Assembly: GCF_027853335.1 (NCBI RefSeq)
Contig: NZ_JAFEUS010000002.1
Span: 1,410,514-1,474,513 of the forward strand
DNA from: Leucobacter sp. UCMA 4100
GTDB taxonomy: Bacteria; Actinomycetota; Actinomycetes; Actinomycetales; Microbacteriaceae
Direction: 5' to 3'
DNA length: 64,000 nt
This document shows positions 17,849 to 28,355 of this stretch, piece by piece (the stretch's first letter is position 1; every line of letters begins with the position of its first letter). Both the position numbers and the translations under genes were made by a program. The notes beneath the pieces were generated by a model. That model was given only the letters and a program-made list of their open reading frames with translations. It did not search any database and had not been told where the DNA came from.

Positions 17849-18600
17849 AGGTCCCTCCAAAAGGTGTCGGCGTCGCTCACCGGGAGCTGTACGGTCTGGT
17901 TCGTATTGCTTCCAGCCTTACGGTGAAACTGTTGTTGACGTTGGGGCAGTAAGACAAACTTCATGTGCGTTTGCCCGACTGTAATGACCGTTTCGGGGGT
18001 AAGTTTTGCTTCTGCGAACCGCTGGCCGTTGACCTTCGAACCGTTCGTTGAACCGAGATCGCGTGCGATGGCTTCGCTGCCATTCCAATCGATCTCGAGG
18101 TGTTTGCGTGACGCGCCGTTATCGCTGATGCGCACGTCAACGTCGCTACCGCGGCCGATGACGTTGGTGCCCTGCTTGAGCTCGTGATTCGTACCGTCGA
18201 TGTTGAGCGCTGCGCCCCAGCTAATGTGACCCTCGACGCTCTCTGGTTCGATCTCGAGCACGCCCGTGCGCAGGCGCTCATCGGGCGTGATCTGCACGTC
18301 GATCTGGCCGAGCGTGGTGTAGCCCTGCTTGCTCGCGTACTTCACGGCAACCTGACGCAGCTCGCGCTCGAGCGTCTCGCCAAGGCTTTGCAGCTTCTGA
18401 TAGTCGCCCTGCGACACCTTCACGATAAAGCGGTTCGGCGTGATCACGCGGTCGCGGTCAACGATGACCGCGCCGATATCAAGCTGGCGTTTAATCGCGG
18501 CAGAGATCTCGACGGGCTGAACACCCGAGCGAAACGTGCGCGCAAAGGCTCCGTTCACGGCACGCTCGAGACCACGCTCGATTCCATCAAAGATTCCCAC
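17845..18600 (-). CDS. fhaA: FHA-domain protein FhaA (DUF3662 plus FHA)
   Basis: 251 residues: an N-terminal DUF3662 domain (GIERGLERAVNGAFARTFRS start) and a C-terminal FHA domain (IGRGSDVDVRISDNGASRKH, then LGSTNGSKVNGQRF). FhaA binds phosphorylated MviN/MurJ and PBPs in mycobacteria and tunes peptidoglycan synthesis. GTG 18600 is preferred: GGGAGG lies just upstream and it gives the family N-terminus. First gene of the cluster; its promoter lies between here and tRNA-Leu. Confidence 0.93.
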   Translation of the reverse strand: MGIFDGIERGLERAVNGAFARTFRSGVQPVEISAAIKRQLDIGAVIVDRDRVITPNRFIVKVSQGDYQKLQSLGETLERELRQVAVKYASKQGYTTLGQIDVQITPDERLRTGVLEIEPESVEGHISWGAALNIDGTNHELKQGTNVIGRGSDVDVRISDNGASRKHLEIDWNGSEAIARDLGSTNGSKVNGQRFAEAKLTPETVITVGQTHMKFVLLPQRQQQFHRKAGSNTNQTVQLPVSDADTFWRDL

Positions 18601-18733
18601 GTGGCCTCCCTTCATTCATGACACTCGTCTTCTCAAAGTACCGTCTATACCTGAAATGCTACCTGCGAACTGCTCGATTCAGCGCTTTTTCTCGCACTTC
18701 ACCCGTTCAATCACGGTTTTTTCTCACACGATT

Positions 18734-18763
18734 TTGCTCGTACTCGTCGCTTGCTGGTAGGCT
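18734..18763 (+). promoter_or_regulatory. Promoter of tRNA-Leu
   Basis: TTGCTC (18734-18739), 18-bp spacer, TAGGCT (18758-18763), 36 bases before the tRNA. The pattern matches the vegetative sites of the other tRNAs in this window. Confidence 0.55.
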
Positions 18764-18799
18764 GAGCGGGTTGATTGTAAAGATGCGATCACAAATCAC

Positions 18800-20554
<1,755 letters not shown>

Positions 20555-20610
20555 GGCGGCGGTTCCTCGGCTTTCTCCCCGCCGGTGCGTGTTCTGGGCG
20601 GGTGGTGATG

Positions 20611-20853
20611 TTACCTTCCTTCGGCAGTGAGATCCCGGTCCGTGCTGAGTTTCAGCACTTCCGGTCGTACGGTCACCGGCTCGTGCTCGGTGTCGCGGTT
20701 GGCGTGGGCTTCGGCGAGCGTGAACCGGACGAACAACTCCGTCAGCGCGGTCATGTTCGGACGCTCCCGGTGCACCACCCGGATCCCGTATGAGCGTTCC
20801 GCTTGCGGCACATACCCGGTCTTCCGCTCATACGGGCGACGCCTCCCCGCCAT
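20611..20853 (-). CDS. Hypothetical ICE protein (80 aa)
   Basis: A small basic protein starting at ATG 20853, overlapping the stop of the DUF4913 gene (ATGA), 56 bases before the recombinase. Contains a basic start (AGRRRPYERK) and a helical middle (LTELFVRFTLAEAHANRD). No family is recognised. Its position directly before the recombinase, in the same transcription unit, would fit an accessory or directionality role, but that is only inferred from place. Confidence 0.6.
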   Translation of the reverse strand: MAGRRRPYERKTGYVPQAERSYGIRVVHRERPNMTALTELFVRFTLAEAHANRDTEHEPVTVRPEVLKLSTDRDLTAEGR

Positions 20854-21521
20854 CACCGGGCCTGCTGTTCCTTGGCAATCACGTCACGGATCGTTGCGTC
20901 CTGCTCCTCACGGCGCGCGGCAACCTGCTCGGCGACGAATGCGAGGAAGTCGTCCGTCCGCGCCGCGACGGGTCGTTCCGTGGTGTCGGGCTCCGTCCAA
21001 TCCTCAGCTTCCCCGCCGGGCCAGGCCGTGATGCGGGTGGGCCGGTCTCGGTCGAGGCGGGTGCCGGAGATCGTGGCCCAGTCCCGCAGCCGCTCCCGTG
21101 CAAGGCTGAAGTCGTGGTGCCAGGCGAGAGCCTGGTTGCCTTTCGCTTGGGGGTCGAAGCAGAACAGCCAGTGCTGGCGTAGCGCGGACAGCTCCCAGAG
21201 CAGTTCGGGGTGGCGATGCCACATCGGCGGGATCACCTGGGCGGGCAGGCCGTAGGTGTGGCGAAGCCAGTCCACCCACCCGTTCAACTCGAGAAGCTCG
21301 GCTTCGAGGTCTGCGGGTGGGAGGGTGCGCCAGTTGATCGGCCGCGCCACCGCGGTGAGCGACTTCGCCAAGTCCGCCTGGAACGTCTGCTTCGCGAACG
21401 CTCTCGCTTTCTCAGCGACGTCTGCGGGCAGCCCGGACAGGTCGATCCCGTCGAAGTCAGGCCCCTGAGCGGTCGGATCTGTATCGGGCAGGTCAGGTGG
21501 TGTGGGGTTGTCGGTGGTCAT
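20853..21521 (-). CDS. DUF4913 domain protein
   Basis: 222 residues from ATG 21521. The acidic, Pro-rich N-terminus (about 45 residues) is followed by a conserved domain, residues about 70-165, with the signature LNGWVDWLRHTYGL, MWHRHPELLWELSALR and AWHHDFSLARERLRDW. This DUF4913 protein is a hallmark of actinobacterial ICE and conjugative plasmids; its role is unknown. The upstream part of the longer open frame is without homology and is left out. C-terminal region is helical (FVAEQVAARREEQDA). Confidence 0.8.
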   Translation of the reverse strand: MTTDNPTPPDLPDTDPTAQGPDFDGIDLSGLPADVAEKARAFAKQTFQADLAKSLTAVARPINWRTLPPADLEAELLELNGWVDWLRHTYGLPAQVIPPMWHRHPELLWELSALRQHWLFCFDPQAKGNQALAWHHDFSLARERLRDWATISGTRLDRDRPTRITAWPGGEAEDWTEPDTTERPVAARTDDFLAFVAEQVAARREEQDATIRDVIAKEQQAR

Positions 21522-21645
21522 CAGGATGCTCCCGGAACAAGGGCGAGAAAGAAGAAGGAGAGCCGCGAAGGACGCGGCGAAGAGCAGGGGGCGGGCGCGG
21601 CGACCAGGTGGAGGTGGTGGGGAGGCTGGTCGCCGCACCCGCGGT

Positions 21646-22140
21646 TTATCGGGCGACCGCCTCGCGCTGCACTGCGCCGGTGCTCGCGGTCGCGGCGGGT
21701 GGCTCCGGGTCGAGCTGTGCTTCCCGCTGGGCGAGAGCCTGCTGCACCTGCTCCCGCAGCGGCGCCTCCTGCTGCGGGGCTTCTCGTTCGAGCGGGGCGC
21801 GGTCGACGGTGTAGCGGGTGAGGTTGTTGTCGTGTCCGATCCGGGACGCGACGAACTGCTCCCGTTCAGCGCCGTCACTGCCGGTGTAGGTGCGGGTCTC
21901 GCCTTCGGCAAGGAAGTTGTCGCCCTTACGGAACTGCTCATGGGCGAGTTCGGCAGACTTGCGGAACATCACCAGGTCGGTGAACTCCGGGTCGAGCTGG
22001 GTGAACGTGCCGTCCTGTTCGAACCGGGCCTGGGGCTGCCCGATACGCATGTAGACGCGGGCATCACCGTTGCTCGTGAACGTCAGCTCCGGGTCCGTAG
22101 CGACGAACCCGGAGAGGGACTGCTTGGTGCGGATGGTCAT
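21646..22140 (-). CDS. Single-stranded DNA-binding (OB-fold) protein with ICE C-terminal module
   Basis: 164 residues. An SSB-like OB fold occupies residues 1-110 (LSGFVATDPELTFTSNGDARVYMRIG, then the RKSAELAHEQFRKGD stretch typical of Ssb). Instead of the acidic DDDIPF tail of housekeeping SSB, the protein ends with QALAQREAQLDPEPP and a basic tail, the module shared with five other ICE proteins. It presumably coats transferred strand DNA in donor or recipient. An ICE leader octamer lies 51 bases before its start. Confidence 0.85.
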   Translation of the reverse strand: MTIRTKQSLSGFVATDPELTFTSNGDARVYMRIGQPQARFEQDGTFTQLDPEFTDLVMFRKSAELAHEQFRKGDNFLAEGETRTYTGSDGAEREQFVASRIGHDNNLTRYTVDRAPLEREAPQQEAPLREQVQQALAQREAQLDPEPPAATASTGAVQREAVAR

Positions 22141-22190
22141 CAGCGAGTACTCCTATCGGTCTCACACCCGCAACTGCGGGGGCTACTGGA

Positions 22191-22198
22191 CAGGTACG
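22191..22198 (-). promoter_or_regulatory. ICE leader octamer (SSB gene)
   Basis: CAGGTACG, read CGTACCTG in the transcript, 51 bases upstream of the SSB-like start. Member of the repeated leader set described under findings. Confidence 0.5.
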
Positions 22199-22224
22199 AC
22201 CGCCACCCTGAAGTCGTGGCCCTG

Positions 22225-23991
22225 CTACCGGGCACCGCCCTGGAGGGCCTGCTCCACCTCACCCCGGTCAGCTCTCAGTTGCTTCGCGTCGGCGCGGGAC
22301 GGCCAGGGGCGCAGGTTCGTGATGATGGGCCGGGCGGTGCGGAGCATTACCACGCCCGTGCCGAACGGGAGCGTGCGCAACACGTCTGGGGGGAGGATAG
22401 GGACGCGGCGGATCGAGCGCTGCGATGAGTGCGCCCCATACGCGTCGGTCGTCACGCTGTTGGTGGTTTCGTCGCGGTCGCCGATGAGGGTGGAGAGGTC
22501 TTGGAGGTCGCGGCTGTTGGAGGCTCCGCCGAGGATGATCTTGACGATGGAGGCGTCCCAGATCGCGTTCGCCTGGTTCTCGCTCCACTTCTCCCTGGCC
22601 TGTGCGAGGGACTGCAGGACGGGGAGTGGGGTGATGCCGGTGCCGCCGCCTTCCGCCATCAACGTCGGCAGCGACGGGAGCGGGGCGAGGTTCCCGATCT
22701 CATCCAACGCGAGGAGCAGGGGCGGGTCCATGCGGGCACCGGGTGACCGGGCGGCGATCTTCCTCGCCGTCTCAACCAGGTCCTCGATGAACGCCGCCAC
22801 CAGCGCTGACGACGCCCCAGCCCCCGCACCCGTCGCCAGGAGGTAGAGAGTCCCGTTGCCGCGAAGGAAGACCTCGGGGTCGAACTCCTCACCCGGTCTT
22901 GGTGAGACGGCGTCGAGGACGCGGGGGTCGGCGAGGGCGGAGAACGCGAGGGACACGCCCTGCCAGATCGAATCCCTCGTCCGCGGGTCAGCCTGCACCA
23001 TCGCATCCAGGCTGTCCGCCCACCCCTCCGCCGCCCCAGGATGCGAGGACAGCACCCGTACGGCGTCGGCGGCGAGGGTCGGGTTCAGCGCCCACTGATA
23101 CAGGGTCTTCGCATCCCTCCCGTCGAGAGCGGCGGCATGCAGGAGCGCTTGGATCGCGGCGGTGGTCTTCCCTTCCCAGAACCCGGCGTCTTGGACACCG
23201 CCGAATCCGGTGGCGGTGGCGAGGCCTTTGGCGCGGATCATCGCCGTCAGCGGGTCCTGGCAGCCCCGCACCGGCGACCACCGCATCCCCGCAGACAACC
23301 CTGGGGCGAGCTGCTGGGGGTCGAACACCGCGACCTTCCCCTTCTTCGCCCGTGCTTTCAATGTCGCGGTGAGGTTGTCCGGGCGGGTGCTGGTGGTGAT
23401 GACGGCGCCGGGGGCGTCGAGGATCGCGTTGATCACCACATGCAGACCCTTCCCCGACCGGGGAGGACCGATCAACAGGATCGAGTCCTCGACCGTCGCC
23501 CACACCTGCCCTCCCTTCCCCGTGCCGAGGAGATACCCGACGTCGCTCGGGGCTGGCGTCCCGGTGAGAGAGGGCCGCAACGTCGCGGCCTTCTTCACCA
23601 GGGCCTTCGGGGAGGCGACGCGGGCGACCTCGGCGGCGGTGGCGGTGCCTGCGAGCCGGTGCGGGTCCGTCTTCGACCGGGAACGGTGAACCGCCCGAAC
23701 CACGAAGAATCCCGCTGTCCCGAGCACACTGAGGAACAGGGTGACGACTGCCCAGTAGGCGAACGGGTTCAGGCCTTCCGCGCCGAGCGCCGCACCCGGG
23801 TCTGCTGGGGTGGCAAGGACGGCGAGGCCGGTCGTGAACCCGCTGGCCGGTTCAGGGAGCCCGGTGAGGAACGCGGTCACGGAGCCTGCGACGCGCAGGA
23901 TCCCGGTGAACACGGCGGCGGTGACGAGCAGGCCGAGGGTGATGTCGATGAAGAGGTCGTTGGCGGGTTTCGCCTGCGCAGGACCAGACAC
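22225..23991 (-). CDS. TraG/VirD4-type coupling ATPase
   Basis: A 588-residue type IV coupling protein, which recruits the relaxase-DNA complex and feeds it to the secretion channel. Two N-terminal membrane segments (about 13-42 and 78-100), Walker A GPPRSGKG (about 175-182), Walker B LLLALDEIGNL, and the TraG/TraM-type QSLAQAREKW motif. GTG start at 23991; leader octamer 54 bases upstream. The identity fits the Gram-positive TraG subfamily. A strong candidate for reading the shared C-terminal signal on other ICE proteins, by analogy with VirD4. Confidence 0.93.
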   Translation of the reverse strand: MSGPAQAKPANDLFIDITLGLLVTAAVFTGILRVAGSVTAFLTGLPEPASGFTTGLAVLATPADPGAALGAEGLNPFAYWAVVTLFLSVLGTAGFFVVRAVHRSRSKTDPHRLAGTATAAEVARVASPKALVKKAATLRPSLTGTPAPSDVGYLLGTGKGGQVWATVEDSILLIGPPRSGKGLHVVINAILDAPGAVITTSTRPDNLTATLKARAKKGKVAVFDPQQLAPGLSAGMRWSPVRGCQDPLTAMIRAKGLATATGFGGVQDAGFWEGKTTAAIQALLHAAALDGRDAKTLYQWALNPTLAADAVRVLSSHPGAAEGWADSLDAMVQADPRTRDSIWQGVSLAFSALADPRVLDAVSPRPGEEFDPEVFLRGNGTLYLLATGAGAGASSALVAAFIEDLVETARKIAARSPGARMDPPLLLALDEIGNLAPLPSLPTLMAEGGGTGITPLPVLQSLAQAREKWSENQANAIWDASIVKIILGGASNSRDLQDLSTLIGDRDETTNSVTTDAYGAHSSQRSIRRVPILPPDVLRTLPFGTGVVMLRTARPIITNLRPWPSRADAKQLRADRGEVEQALQGGAR

Positions 23992-24044
23992 GGTGAACGC
24001 ACCTTCCCGACCCCGCAGAAGGGAAAGAAGCGGGGTCAGGACAA

Positions 24045-24052
24045 CAGGTACG
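24045..24052 (-). promoter_or_regulatory. ICE leader octamer (TraG gene)
   Basis: CAGGTACG, 54 bases upstream of the coupling ATPase start. Confidence 0.5.
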
Positions 24053-24075
24053 ACGACGAGAGGATGAGCCGGCGG

Positions 24076-24621
24076 TCAGTCGATGCGCTGCACCGAGGTG
24101 GTGCTGGAGATCCGCCCCAGCAGGATCACCTCACCGGTGATGACGGGGTTCTCTCCACGTTCGATCAGGGCGCGTGCCGTCCCGGTGGGGCCAGCGGAGC
24201 TGTGGCGCAGGATGAGCGCGACGGCGACGTCTTCACCGGGCACGAACCCGCTCGCGGTGAACTCCAGAAGGTTCGGCAGCGTCACCAGTGCGGGTGCGTC
24301 GTCTTCCGGTGAAGCGAACGGCGACCGCGGCACAGGATCGGGCGGGGTGAGGATGTCCGCATGGATGCTGCCGTCCAGTTCTCGCACCTCCACCCGGGTT
24401 GGTGATCCGAAGCGCCCGACGAGCTCCGTCACCGTGGCCGTGATCTCGCCTCGGCGGATCGGGGTAGTGGCAAGGCGGTTACCGTTCACGGTCACGACGA
24501 GAGTGTCCGCGTTCACGGCTTCGAGGAGAATCTGCGGCAGCACCGCAGGCACCACCACCCCCTGCTTCGGGGTTCCGGAGGGTTGCTGGGTGCGCGTGCG
24601 TCGGTGGCGTCGAAGGGTCAT
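24076..24621 (-). CDS. Hypothetical ICE protein between TraG and VirB4
   Basis: 181 residues, basic N-terminus (TLRRHRRTRTQQ) and a mainly beta-strand body with regular acidic and hydrophobic alternation (ADTLVVTVNGNRL, PTRVEVRELDG). No signal peptide. Start overlaps the stop of the upstream gene (ATGA). Syntenic proteins occur between traG and virB4 in actinobacterial ICEs, but no function is known to me. Confidence 0.7.
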   Translation of the reverse strand: MTLRRHRRTRTQQPSGTPKQGVVVPAVLPQILLEAVNADTLVVTVNGNRLATTPIRRGEITATVTELVGRFGSPTRVEVRELDGSIHADILTPPDPVPRSPFASPEDDAPALVTLPNLLEFTASGFVPGEDVAVALILRHSSAGPTGTARALIERGENPVITGEVILLGRISSTTSVQRID

Positions 24622-25130
24622 GTCAGGAAGGTGCGACCCGGCTCCGAACGCCCCGCCCCGTCATCGCTGATGGGGTCAGCGGTGAGGGCTTCTTCCCGGG
24701 CGATGAGCTCGCCCAGTGCGTCCGCCCACCCACCGGTGATGTGCAGCAGCGTCTCGTAGTCAGCGGAGGCAACTTCACCCTCGGCGAGCGTCACCCACGT
24801 CCAGCTCCCATCCGGTTGCGGAAGCCGAGCCTCGGATGCCCACGTCCAGGACACCGGGACCCGGTCCTCGTCAGCCCAGTCGACTCCGGGCGGGTACTTT
24901 TCCTCGATCGCGAACCGTGGCGAGGACCCGTGTAGGGGATGCAGCACGAAATGCCCGGCTCCGAACGTCTCCGGATCCTCATACAGCAGGATCAACCGGC
25001 CCTGGGAGTGCTGCTCGATCCGCTGCAACCCGTCATCAAGCGCCATCATGGTCCGCACCAGATCCTCCTCCGATGCCCCGCCCGAATCACCCGGATCCGG
25101 GTGTTCCGGGGCGGGTCCGTCTACGCTCAA
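24618..25130 (-). CDS. Hypothetical ICE protein with the shared C-terminal module
   Basis: About 170 residues from TTG 25130, chosen because the TTGA overlaps the virB4 stop exactly as expected for coupled translation; the longer frame upstream overlaps virB4 and lacks homology. The middle has a beta-rich domain (GRLILLYEDPETFGAGHFVLHP, split by loops). The end LGELIAREEALTADP followed by SDDGAGRSEPGR matches the C-terminal module found in five other ICE proteins. Function unknown. Confidence 0.6.
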   Translation of the reverse strand: MSVDGPAPEHPDPGDSGGASEEDLVRTMMALDDGLQRIEQHSQGRLILLYEDPETFGAGHFVLHPLHGSSPRFAIEEKYPPGVDWADEDRVPVSWTWASEARLPQPDGSWTWVTLAEGEVASADYETLLHITGGWADALGELIAREEALTADPISDDGAGRSEPGRTFLT

Positions 25131-26650
25131 GACAGGTCTCCGGAGCGTCCAGGATCCGTGAATTCCCGGGGTTTCTGGGTCATCCGCTGGGTGGTGTCGA
25201 AGGCCCGCAGCTCTTCCGGGTGCAACTGATGTTGGACGACGTATGAGGATTCTTTGATCCTCCACAGCCCCTGCCCGGTCCCAAGAGACGGGAGGAGTTT
25301 TTGTTCGGTGCCGGTGAGGCCGAGGGTTTTCCCGGTGGTCCCGATCTGGTCGGATTCTTGTCGGTAGACGATCCGCGACTCCGCATTGGCCAGCAACGAG
25401 TTGGCGAGGGATCGCATGGCGGAGCCGTGGTCGCCGACGTTGTCGAGGTCGGTGAGCTTGTGGAAGATGAGCAGGTTAGCGATCCCGTAGTGCCGGGCGA
25501 GACGCCAGTGCGCGTCCATCCGCTTCAACAACGCCGGGTGCGACATCAGCCGCCACGCCTCGTCGTACACCACCCACCGTTGCCCGCCGTTCGGGTCCAG
25601 CAGTGCGGACTCCATCCACGCCGATGAGCACGTCATGAGCACCGAGATGAGGGTGGAGTTTTCGACGACGCGGGACAGGTCGAGGGTGATCATCGGCAAC
25701 GTCGGGTCGAAGGTCACGGTGGATGGGCCGTCGAACAGGCCTTGGAGGTCGCCGGAGACGAGGCGACGCAGGGCGTGGCCGACCATCCGCCCGTCCTCGG
25801 CAAGACGGTCGTCATCGCTCGGATCGGGGGTGAGGATGCGGTCGACGACCATCGGCAGGATCGGCACATCGTTACTCGCAACAACGGCTTGGAGGGCGAT
25901 ATCGATCACCGTGTGCTCCAACGGCGACAACGACCGCTCGAGCACGGTCTCCGCTAACGCTCCGATCAGATCCCGACGACGAGACGCGACTGTGGACGCC
26001 CACTCGGCATCCGACAGCCCGCCGGGCCGGTAGCCCTCATCGAGCGGGTTGAGGCGATTCTTCAACCCGTGGCCGAGGACGATCGCTTTCCCGCCTACCG
26101 CCTCCGCGACGGCGGTGTGTTCGCCTTTCGGGTCGCCGGGGACGTAGACGCGTCTGCCGAATGGGATCGAGCGGGTGTATAGGGACTTGGCGAGGGAGGA
26201 CTTTCCGCTGCCGACGATGCCGGCGAGGACGAGGTTGGGGGCGGTGATGATGCCGCGCTGGTACAGCACCCACGGGTCGTAGACGAAGGATCCGCCGGAG
26301 TACATGTCCTGCCCCACGAACACGCCCTGGGAGCCGAGGCCTCCTTCGGCGAGGAACGGGTACGCGCCCTGCAGCGCGGCTGAGGTGTCCTGATGCGCGG
26401 GCACCCGAAACCCCCGATACGACCGCAATCCCGCGGGACCTGGCTCGCCGCTCCGGGCGAGGTAGTTCGTCGAGCGTGCTTCTGCCCGTTCTGCGGCGAG
26501 CTTCGACTTCACTGCTTGCCGTTGCTCGGCGTGCTCGCGGGCGATGACTTGCCGGGCGGCACGTTCCCGGGTCTTGCGGTTCTTCCGGCCGGTGCCGTCC
26601 TCGACAAGGACGGTGGAGTAGAGCTTCTTTGGGCTGCTGTGCTGTCTCAT
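25127..26650 (-). CDS. VirB4-like conjugation ATPase
   Basis: 507 residues from ATG 26650. The cytoplasmic ATPase that powers the type IV secretion channel: Walker A GIVGSGKSS (about residue 145), Walker B VVYDEAWRLM, and the VirB4/TraC-type DLSRVVENS and HKLTDLDNVGDHG motifs. The N-terminal 90 residues are charged and helical. It is shorter than Gram-negative VirB4 because the N-terminal domain is supplied by the separate SCO6880-type protein encoded just upstream. A leader octamer lies 40 bases before the start. Confidence 0.92.
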   Translation of the reverse strand: MRQHSSPKKLYSTVLVEDGTGRKNRKTRERAARQVIAREHAEQRQAVKSKLAAERAEARSTNYLARSGEPGPAGLRSYRGFRVPAHQDTSAALQGAYPFLAEGGLGSQGVFVGQDMYSGGSFVYDPWVLYQRGIITAPNLVLAGIVGSGKSSLAKSLYTRSIPFGRRVYVPGDPKGEHTAVAEAVGGKAIVLGHGLKNRLNPLDEGYRPGGLSDAEWASTVASRRRDLIGALAETVLERSLSPLEHTVIDIALQAVVASNDVPILPMVVDRILTPDPSDDDRLAEDGRMVGHALRRLVSGDLQGLFDGPSTVTFDPTLPMITLDLSRVVENSTLISVLMTCSSAWMESALLDPNGGQRWVVYDEAWRLMSHPALLKRMDAHWRLARHYGIANLLIFHKLTDLDNVGDHGSAMRSLANSLLANAESRIVYRQESDQIGTTGKTLGLTGTEQKLLPSLGTGQGLWRIKESSYVVQHQLHPEELRAFDTTQRMTQKPREFTDPGRSGDLS

Positions 26651-26689
26651 GAACGGTGACCTTCCGACGGAGTGTGCAGTGACACCCGT

Positions 26690-26697
26690 CAGGTACG
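26690..26697 (-). promoter_or_regulatory. ICE leader octamer (VirB4 gene)
   Basis: CAGGTACG, 40 bases upstream of the VirB4 start, in the gap after the SCO6880-family gene. The flanks can form a short stem around a TGACG loop. Confidence 0.5.
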
Positions 26698-26706
26698 CCT
26701 CACGTC

Positions 26707-28170
26707 TCAGACGCCCCGGCAAAGCGGCAGCGCTGCCGCGACGAACGCCTGTGCCTGCTGCCCGACCAGCCGCCTGGTTTCGCACGACGCCTGGATCGCC
26801 GCCTGTTCGATCGCCGATACCGCAGCTTCCAGCTCATCGGCGGTGGGTGCGGAGACGGCGAGGAGCCCGGTGTAGCGCAGGACGCCGTGGCCGCTGGTGA
26901 GATCGGCTTCCTGCTGCAGCACGTCCTGGTATTCGGCGGACTGTTGGGCGTCTTCGATCTGCCCGACCTTCTGGCGTTGCGCCGCATCACTGATGTATTC
27001 GGTCTTCTTCTTCCGAATGTCCCGCGCTGCTTGGTCGGAGCGGATCGGATCGCACAACAGCGTGAACGCTCGCCGGATCCCGCTGGAGAGCAGTACGGGG
27101 GCGAGGAAGCCTGGGTAGACGAGTGAGCGCGGCCACTCACTGATCCACAACACCGAATGATGCGCGGAGTCGGAGCGCAGCTGGTCCCAGGTCTCTTCCA
27201 CCGCGACCGGGCCTGCCGTGGCGAGGTCCTGCCCGATCTCGCCAGAGCGTTCCAGGGTGGCGGCGATCGCGGGGTCATACGCACTGCGGAGCATGATGGC
27301 GAGCTGGCCCGGCGTGTACCAGTCGGAGGGTTTTAGGTCGGCGGTGCGCAGCGCTGTGGTGAGGGTCTCCATCTCCTGCTTGAGGACGGCTGCGGCGCCT
27401 TTGAGGCTGCCGCCTGCGGTGCGGATCGCGCGGGATGCGGCGCGCATGTCCAGGGACAGCGAGATGGTGGAGATGTGGCGTTCCCCGGCTGGCCCTGCCC
27501 GGTCAATGAGCTCCCGGTAGGTTCTTGCGACCCAGGAATCGTCGTCGTTGCCGTGCTCTGCCCACCATTGCGCGAGCCCCGACCCGGAGTCGGGGACGGT
27601 GCGCTCGAGGACTTGGAGGCGGGCGATCCTGGTCGACCGGCACGCGGTGGACAGGACGCGGCCCCAGGCGTGCACGCGGCGCTCCTGCTCACCAGGATCC
27701 AGCAGGATGAACGAGGGATGCGTCACTTCCACCAGCGCGGTCAACGTCTGCCCGTGCGGGTCATGGACCATGACCGCACCGGTTTCCGGGTCTTCGTACT
27801 GGCGCAGCGGTGCCGCATCTCCCGGCAGCGCGAGCGTCCCCGCCGGACGAGGCTTCGCGACCCGCTTCCGGTATCGGGTCTGGTGAAGGGCCTGCCGGAT
27901 GACCCAGTGGAGAGTGATCGGCACCCACTCGACAAGCTTCCTACCACCGACAGGCACCCAGGCGAGAGCCGCGGCAGTGCCCCAGATCGGGAACGTGTAC
28001 AGGGCAGCGGGACCTCCGGTGTAGAGGGAGGCGATGAACACCGCGACCGCGACGGAGAGGGCGATGACTTGTGGGAGGGAGAGCCCGAGGATGATCCCGC
28101 GTTTGGTGAGGCGGGAGAACTTCACCGCTGACAGTTCGAACTCGGTGCGGGTGGACGCAGTGCTGGCCAT
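26707..28170 (-). CDS. SCO6880-family conjugation membrane protein
   Basis: 487 residues with two N-terminal membrane helices (about 30-70; LSLPQVIALSVAVAVFIASLY) of PrgI/VirB3 type, then a large cytoplasmic domain resembling the N-terminal half of VirB4: ISLSLDMRAASRAIRTAGG and the substrate-like QWWAEHGND. It is the standard partner directly upstream of the VirB4 ATPase in actinobacterial ICEs. Together the two make the equivalent of VirB3-VirB4. Start ATG 28170; leader octamer 41 bases upstream. Confidence 0.88.
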   Translation of the reverse strand: MASTASTRTEFELSAVKFSRLTKRGIILGLSLPQVIALSVAVAVFIASLYTGGPAALYTFPIWGTAAALAWVPVGGRKLVEWVPITLHWVIRQALHQTRYRKRVAKPRPAGTLALPGDAAPLRQYEDPETGAVMVHDPHGQTLTALVEVTHPSFILLDPGEQERRVHAWGRVLSTACRSTRIARLQVLERTVPDSGSGLAQWWAEHGNDDDSWVARTYRELIDRAGPAGERHISTISLSLDMRAASRAIRTAGGSLKGAAAVLKQEMETLTTALRTADLKPSDWYTPGQLAIMLRSAYDPAIAATLERSGEIGQDLATAGPVAVEETWDQLRSDSAHHSVLWISEWPRSLVYPGFLAPVLLSSGIRRAFTLLCDPIRSDQAARDIRKKKTEYISDAAQRQKVGQIEDAQQSAEYQDVLQQEADLTSGHGVLRYTGLLAVSAPTADELEAAVSAIEQAAIQASCETRRLVGQQAQAFVAAALPLCRGV

Positions 28171-28210
28171 AAGGTGCTCCTGAACAGGCGAACGGATCGG
28201 GGTCGCCGGT

Positions 28211-28218
28211 CAGGTACG
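28211..28218 (-). promoter_or_regulatory. ICE leader octamer (SCO6880 gene)
   Basis: CAGGTACG, 41 bases before the start codon. Confidence 0.5.
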
Positions 28219-28355
28219 GACACCAACAGTGGGCGGTGGCTCGTGAACCACCCGCTGGGGTCAGGTCGCTTCTGACCACCGGGGTGTGCTGTTTACGGGC
28301 CACCGCCCAGATGACGGAGTGCTTCACCTCTTCTCCGTCGCGGATCGTCTCCAGA

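Noticed and set aside
23041-24312. 423-residue plus-strand frame antisense to TraG
   Set aside because: Gly/Arg-rich shadow of a real gene with Walker motifs on the other strand.
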